This document shows, piece by piece, positions 23,020 through 26,257 of a DNA stretch of 26,257 nucleotides. The stretch spans positions 1-26,257 of the forward strand of contig CABVDL010000029.1 of assembly GCA_902497035.1 (NCBI GenBank), written 5' to 3'. The position numbers and the translations under genes are program-made. This stretch comes from an uncultured Prevotella sp. GTDB taxonomy: Bacteria > Bacteroidota > Bacteroidia > Bacteroidales > Bacteroidaceae. Positions within the stretch are counted from its first letter, which is position 1, and every line of letters starts with the position of its first letter. The notes under the pieces were generated by a model. It was not told the origin of the DNA. It saw only the letters and a list, made by a program, of their open reading frames with translations, and did not search any database.

Positions 23020-26000
23020 ATGAAAGATAATAATATAAAAAAGGTGTTGCTCCTCGGGTCCGGCGCACTGAAGATCGGTGAGGCCGGCGAGTTCGACTAT
23101 TCCGGCTCCCAGGCCCTGAAGGCCCTGCGCGAGGAGGGCATCAAGACGGTGCTCATCAACCCGAACATTGCCACGGTGCAGACCTCCGAGGGCGTGGCCG
23201 ACCAGATTTACTTCCTCCCCGTGCAGCCCTATTTCGTGGAGCGCGTCATCGAGAAGGAGCGGCCCGACGGCATACTGCTGAGCTTCGGAGGCCAGACCGC
23301 GCTCAACTGCGGCGTGGAGCTGGAGGAGAGCGGCGTGCTGGAGAAATACAACGTCAGGGTGCTGGGTACGCCCGTCAAGGCCATCATGGACACCGAGGAC
23401 CGCGAGCGCTTCGTCGAGAAGCTTGACGAGATAGAGGTGAAGACCATCAAGAGCGAGGCCTGCGAGACCATGGATGAGGCCATGAAGGCCGCCAAGGACC
23501 TTGGCTATCCCGTCATCGTGCGCGCCGCCTATGCCCTGGGCGGACTGGGCTCGGGCTTCGCCGACAACGACGACGAGCTGCGGCGCATCTGCGAGAAGGC
23601 CTTCTCGTTCTCGCCGCAGGTGCTGGTCGAGAAGAGCCTGAAGGGATGGAAGGAGATAGAGTACGAGGTGGTGCGCGACCGGTTCGACAACTGCATCACC
23701 GTGTGCAACATGGAGAACTTCGACCCGCTCGGCATACATACCGGCGAGAGCATCGTCATCGCCCCGTCGCAGACGCTCACCAACTCGGAATACCACAAGC
23801 TGCGCGCCCTCTCCATCAAGATTGTGCGCCACATCGGCATCGTGGGCGAGTGCAACGTGCAGTACGCCTTCGACCCCAACTCCGAGGACTACCGCGTCAT
23901 CGAGGTGAACGCGCGTCTGAGCCGCTCGTCGGCCCTCGCCTCCAAGGCCACGGGCTATCCCCTGGCCTTCGTCGCCGCCAAGCTCGGACTGGGCTACGGG
24001 CTTTTTGAACTGAAAAACTCCGTCACCAAGACCACCTCGGCCTTCTTTGAGCCTGCCCTCGACTACGTGGTGTGCAAGATACCGCGCTGGGACCTCTCCA
24101 AGTTCCGAGGTGTCGATAAAGAGTTGGGCTCCAGCATGAAGTCGGTGGGCGAGGTGATGGCCATCGGCCGCAATTTCGAGGAGGCCATACAGAAGGGACT
24201 GCGCATGATAGGGCAGGGCATGCACGGCTTCGTGGAGAACAAGGAGCTGGAGATACCCGACATCGACGAGGCCCTGCGCGACCCTACCGACAAGCGCGTG
24301 TTCGTCATCTCAAAGGCCATGCACAAGGGCTACACCGTTGACCAGATACACGACCTGACGAAGATTGACAAGTGGTTCCTTTACAAGCTCAAGCATATCA
24401 TCGACATCGACGAGCGGCTGAAGAAGTGCAACGTCAACACGCTCGGCCGCGAGCTGCTGCGCGAGGCCAAGGTGTATGGCTTCACCGACTTCCAGATAGC
24501 CCGTGCCGTGGGCCTCGACGTGGAATACCACAACATGCACAAGGCCTTGCTCGTAGTGCGAAGCCTGCGCAAGAGCTACGGCATACTGCCCGTGGTCAAG
24601 CAGATAGACACCCTCGCCGCGGAGTATCCCGCCCACACCAACTACCTCTACGTCACCTACGCCGGCGTGAAGAGCGACATCACGTTCTGCAACGACCACC
24701 GCTCGGTCATCGTACTCGGCTCCGGCGCCTACCGCATCGGCTCGTCGGTGGAGTTTGACTGGTGCGGCGTGCAGGCCCTCCACACCATCCGCAAGCAGGG
24801 CTACCGCAGCATCATGATCAACTACAACCCGGAGACGGTCTCCACTGACTATGACATGTGCGACAGGCTCTATTTCGACGAGCTGACCTTTGAGCGCGTC
24901 ATGGATATCATCGACCTCGAGCAGCCCTACGGAGTCATCGTCTCCACCGGCGGGCAGATCCCGAATAATCTCGCGATGTATCTCGATGCCGAGAACGTGC
25001 CAATCCTCGGCACGCAGGCCAAAGACATCGACCATGCCGAAGACCGCGCGAAGTTCTCGGAAATGCTCAACCAGCTCGGCATCAACCAGCCTGAGTGGAG
25101 CGCGCTGAAGAGCATGGACGACATCGACGCGTTTGTCAGGCGCGTGGGCTTCCCCGTGCTGGTGCGCCCGTCCTACGTGCTATCAGGGGCCGCCATGAAC
25201 GTCTGCTCCAACGAAGATGAGCTCCACCGCTTCCTCCAGTTAGCCGCCAACGTCAGCGAGGACCACCCCGTGGTGGTGTCGAAATTCATTGAGAACGCCA
25301 AGGAAATCGACTTCGACGCCGTGGCGCGCAACGGCGAGGTGCTGGCCTATGCCATCAGCGAGCATATCGAGTTTGCCGGTGTCCACTCGGGCGACGCCAC
25401 GCTGCAGTTGCCGCCGCAGAAGCTATATGTCGAGACCGTGCGCCGCATCAAGCGCATCAGCCGTAAGATTGCCGCCGCCCTCCACATCAACGGACCGTTC
25501 AACATCCAGTATATGGCACGCGAGAACGACATCCTCGTCATCGAGTGCAACCTGCGCAGCTCGCGCTCGTTCCCCTTCGTGAGCAAGGTGCTGAAGCTCA
25601 ACTTCATCGAGCTGGCCACAAAGGTGATGCTCGGTGTGCCGGTGGAGAAACCCAACAAGAGCCTCTTCGACCTCGACTACGTGGGTATCAAGGCCAGCCA
25701 GTTCTCTTTCAACCGCCTGCAAAAGGCCGACCCCGTGCTGGGCGTGGATATGAGCTCCACGGGTGAGGTGGGCTGTCTTGGCGACGACACCAACCAGGCC
25801 TTGATGAAGGCCATGCTCTCTGTGGGACAGCGTGTGCCGAAGCACTCGGTGCTGCTCTCGACGGGTGGCGCAAAGCAGAAGGCCGAGATGCTCGATGCCG
25901 CGCGCAAGCTCGTCGATAACGGCTATCAGCTCTATGCGACGGCAGGCACCTCGAAGTACCTCACGGAGAACGGCGTGCCCAACACGCTCGTCCATTGGCC

Positions 26001-26244
26001 GTCGGAACAGGACAAGCAGCCGCAGGCTCTCGACCTGCTGCATGAGCGGAAGATTGACATGGTGGTGAACATCCCGAAAAACCTCACGGCGGGTGAGCTG
26101 ACCAACGGCTATAAGATTCGCCGCGCGGCCATCGACCTCAACGTGCCGCTCATCACCAACAGCCGTCTGGCCTCCGCCTTCATCAACGCTTTCTGCACGC
26201 TGAGGCTCGACGACATCGATATCAAGGCGTGGGGAGAGTATTAG
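23020..26244 (+). CDS. carB: Carbamoyl-phosphate synthase large subunit
   Basis: The 1074-aa protein is complete. It phosphorylates bicarbonate and then carbamate, using ammonia from CarA, to give carbamoyl phosphate. Two homologous halves each carry a pre-ATP-grasp and ATP-grasp domain. The first begins with KVLLLGSGALKIGEAGEFDYSGSQ as pieces (about 9-32), the second with VIVLGSGAYRIGSSVEFDW (about 564-582). The allosteric MGS-like domain is about 940-1074 (SVLLSTGGAKQKAEML, YATAGTSKYL, VVNIPKNL), the part that usually senses UMP, IMP or ornithine. Length matches the family. The DNA is strongly G+C-rich. Only 13 bases follow its stop in this window. Confidence 0.97.
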   Translation: MKDNNIKKVLLLGSGALKIGEAGEFDYSGSQALKALREEGIKTVLINPNIATVQTSEGVADQIYFLPVQPYFVERVIEKERPDGILLSFGGQTALNCGVELEESGVLEKYNVRVLGTPVKAIMDTEDRERFVEKLDEIEVKTIKSEACETMDEAMKAAKDLGYPVIVRAAYALGGLGSGFADNDDELRRICEKAFSFSPQVLVEKSLKGWKEIEYEVVRDRFDNCITVCNMENFDPLGIHTGESIVIAPSQTLTNSEYHKLRALSIKIVRHIGIVGECNVQYAFDPNSEDYRVIEVNARLSRSSALASKATGYPLAFVAAKLGLGYGLFELKNSVTKTTSAFFEPALDYVVCKIPRWDLSKFRGVDKELGSSMKSVGEVMAIGRNFEEAIQKGLRMIGQGMHGFVENKELEIPDIDEALRDPTDKRVFVISKAMHKGYTVDQIHDLTKIDKWFLYKLKHIIDIDERLKKCNVNTLGRELLREAKVYGFTDFQIARAVGLDVEYHNMHKALLVVRSLRKSYGILPVVKQIDTLAAEYPAHTNYLYVTYAGVKSDITFCNDHRSVIVLGSGAYRIGSSVEFDWCGVQALHTIRKQGYRSIMINYNPETVSTDYDMCDRLYFDELTFERVMDIIDLEQPYGVIVSTGGQIPNNLAMYLDAENVPILGTQAKDIDHAEDRAKFSEMLNQLGINQPEWSALKSMDDIDAFVRRVGFPVLVRPSYVLSGAAMNVCSNEDELHRFLQLAANVSEDHPVVVSKFIENAKEIDFDAVARNGEVLAYAISEHIEFAGVHSGDATLQLPPQKLYVETVRRIKRISRKIAAALHINGPFNIQYMARENDILVIECNLRSSRSFPFVSKVLKLNFIELATKVMLGVPVEKPNKSLFDLDYVGIKASQFSFNRLQKADPVLGVDMSSTGEVGCLGDDTNQALMKAMLSVGQRVPKHSVLLSTGGAKQKAEMLDAARKLVDNGYQLYATAGTSKYLTENGVPNTLVHWPSEQDKQPQALDLLHERKIDMVVNIPKNLTAGELTNGYKIRRAAIDLNVPLITNSRLASAFINAFCTLRLDDIDIKAWGEY

Positions 26245-26257
26245 TCCCGCGACATCC

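Overview
The window reads as a chromosomal segment from a Bacteroidales bacterium, most likely Prevotellaceae or a close gut relative. The evidence is a complete SusC/SusD polysaccharide-utilisation locus (PUL), an ECF sigma/FecR pair, a DUF6377-type regulator, C-terminal tails of the Prevotella/Bacteroides surface-sorting kind, and promoters of the Bacteroidetes form (TTTG, about 20 nt, TAnnTTTG). The species cannot be fixed from the sequence. No rRNA, tRNA, CRISPR array, transposase or phage gene was seen.

Layout. (1) 1-221: non-coding, with short G/C-rich inverted repeats. (2) 222-1880 (-): DUF6377-type membrane regulator, divergent from the PUL. (3) 2131-18050 (+): one uninterrupted PUL. 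In order it holds a secreted right-handed beta-helix glycosidase-like protein (clan GH-N type), a GLUG/beta-helix surface protein, an ECF sigma factor, a FecR anti-sigma factor, an STN-containing SusC, a SusD lipoprotein, a DUF3823-type lipoprotein, a CE7/AXE1 carbohydrate esterase, a second beta-helix glycosidase-like protein homologous to the first, and a retaining-type GH97. (4) 18138-19337 (-): AAA_14/DUF4143 ATPase, convergent with the PUL. (5) 19338-20054: 717 bp without an accepted gene but dense with signals. These are a promoter for the ATPase, four 18-bp dyads behind it, a REP-like hairpin, a strong promoter for the next operon, and a roughly 275-nt leader RNA with an intrinsic terminator. 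(6) 20055-26244 (+): a long amidophosphoribosyltransferase-like gene, carA and carB, with 4- and 8-bp junctions.

How the genes work together. The PUL encodes a glycan capture and import system (SusC, SusD, DUF3823 lipoprotein). It also encodes enzymes to cut the backbone (two beta-helix proteins), remove acyl groups (CE7) and trim alpha-linked sugars (GH97). The sigma/anti-sigma/STN-SusC trio is a complete trans-envelope induction circuit, and the divergent DUF6377 protein is a second candidate regulator. The substrate is not determined. The retaining GH97 signature and the acyl esterase point to an alpha-linked, probably acylated glycan, but the clan GH-N-like enzymes do not match GH28 or GH49 exactly.

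The best candidates for undescribed biology are the four-dyad array upstream of the ATPase, the terminator-bearing leader RNA upstream of the purF-like/carA/carB operon, and the pair of divergent clan GH-N-like proteins.
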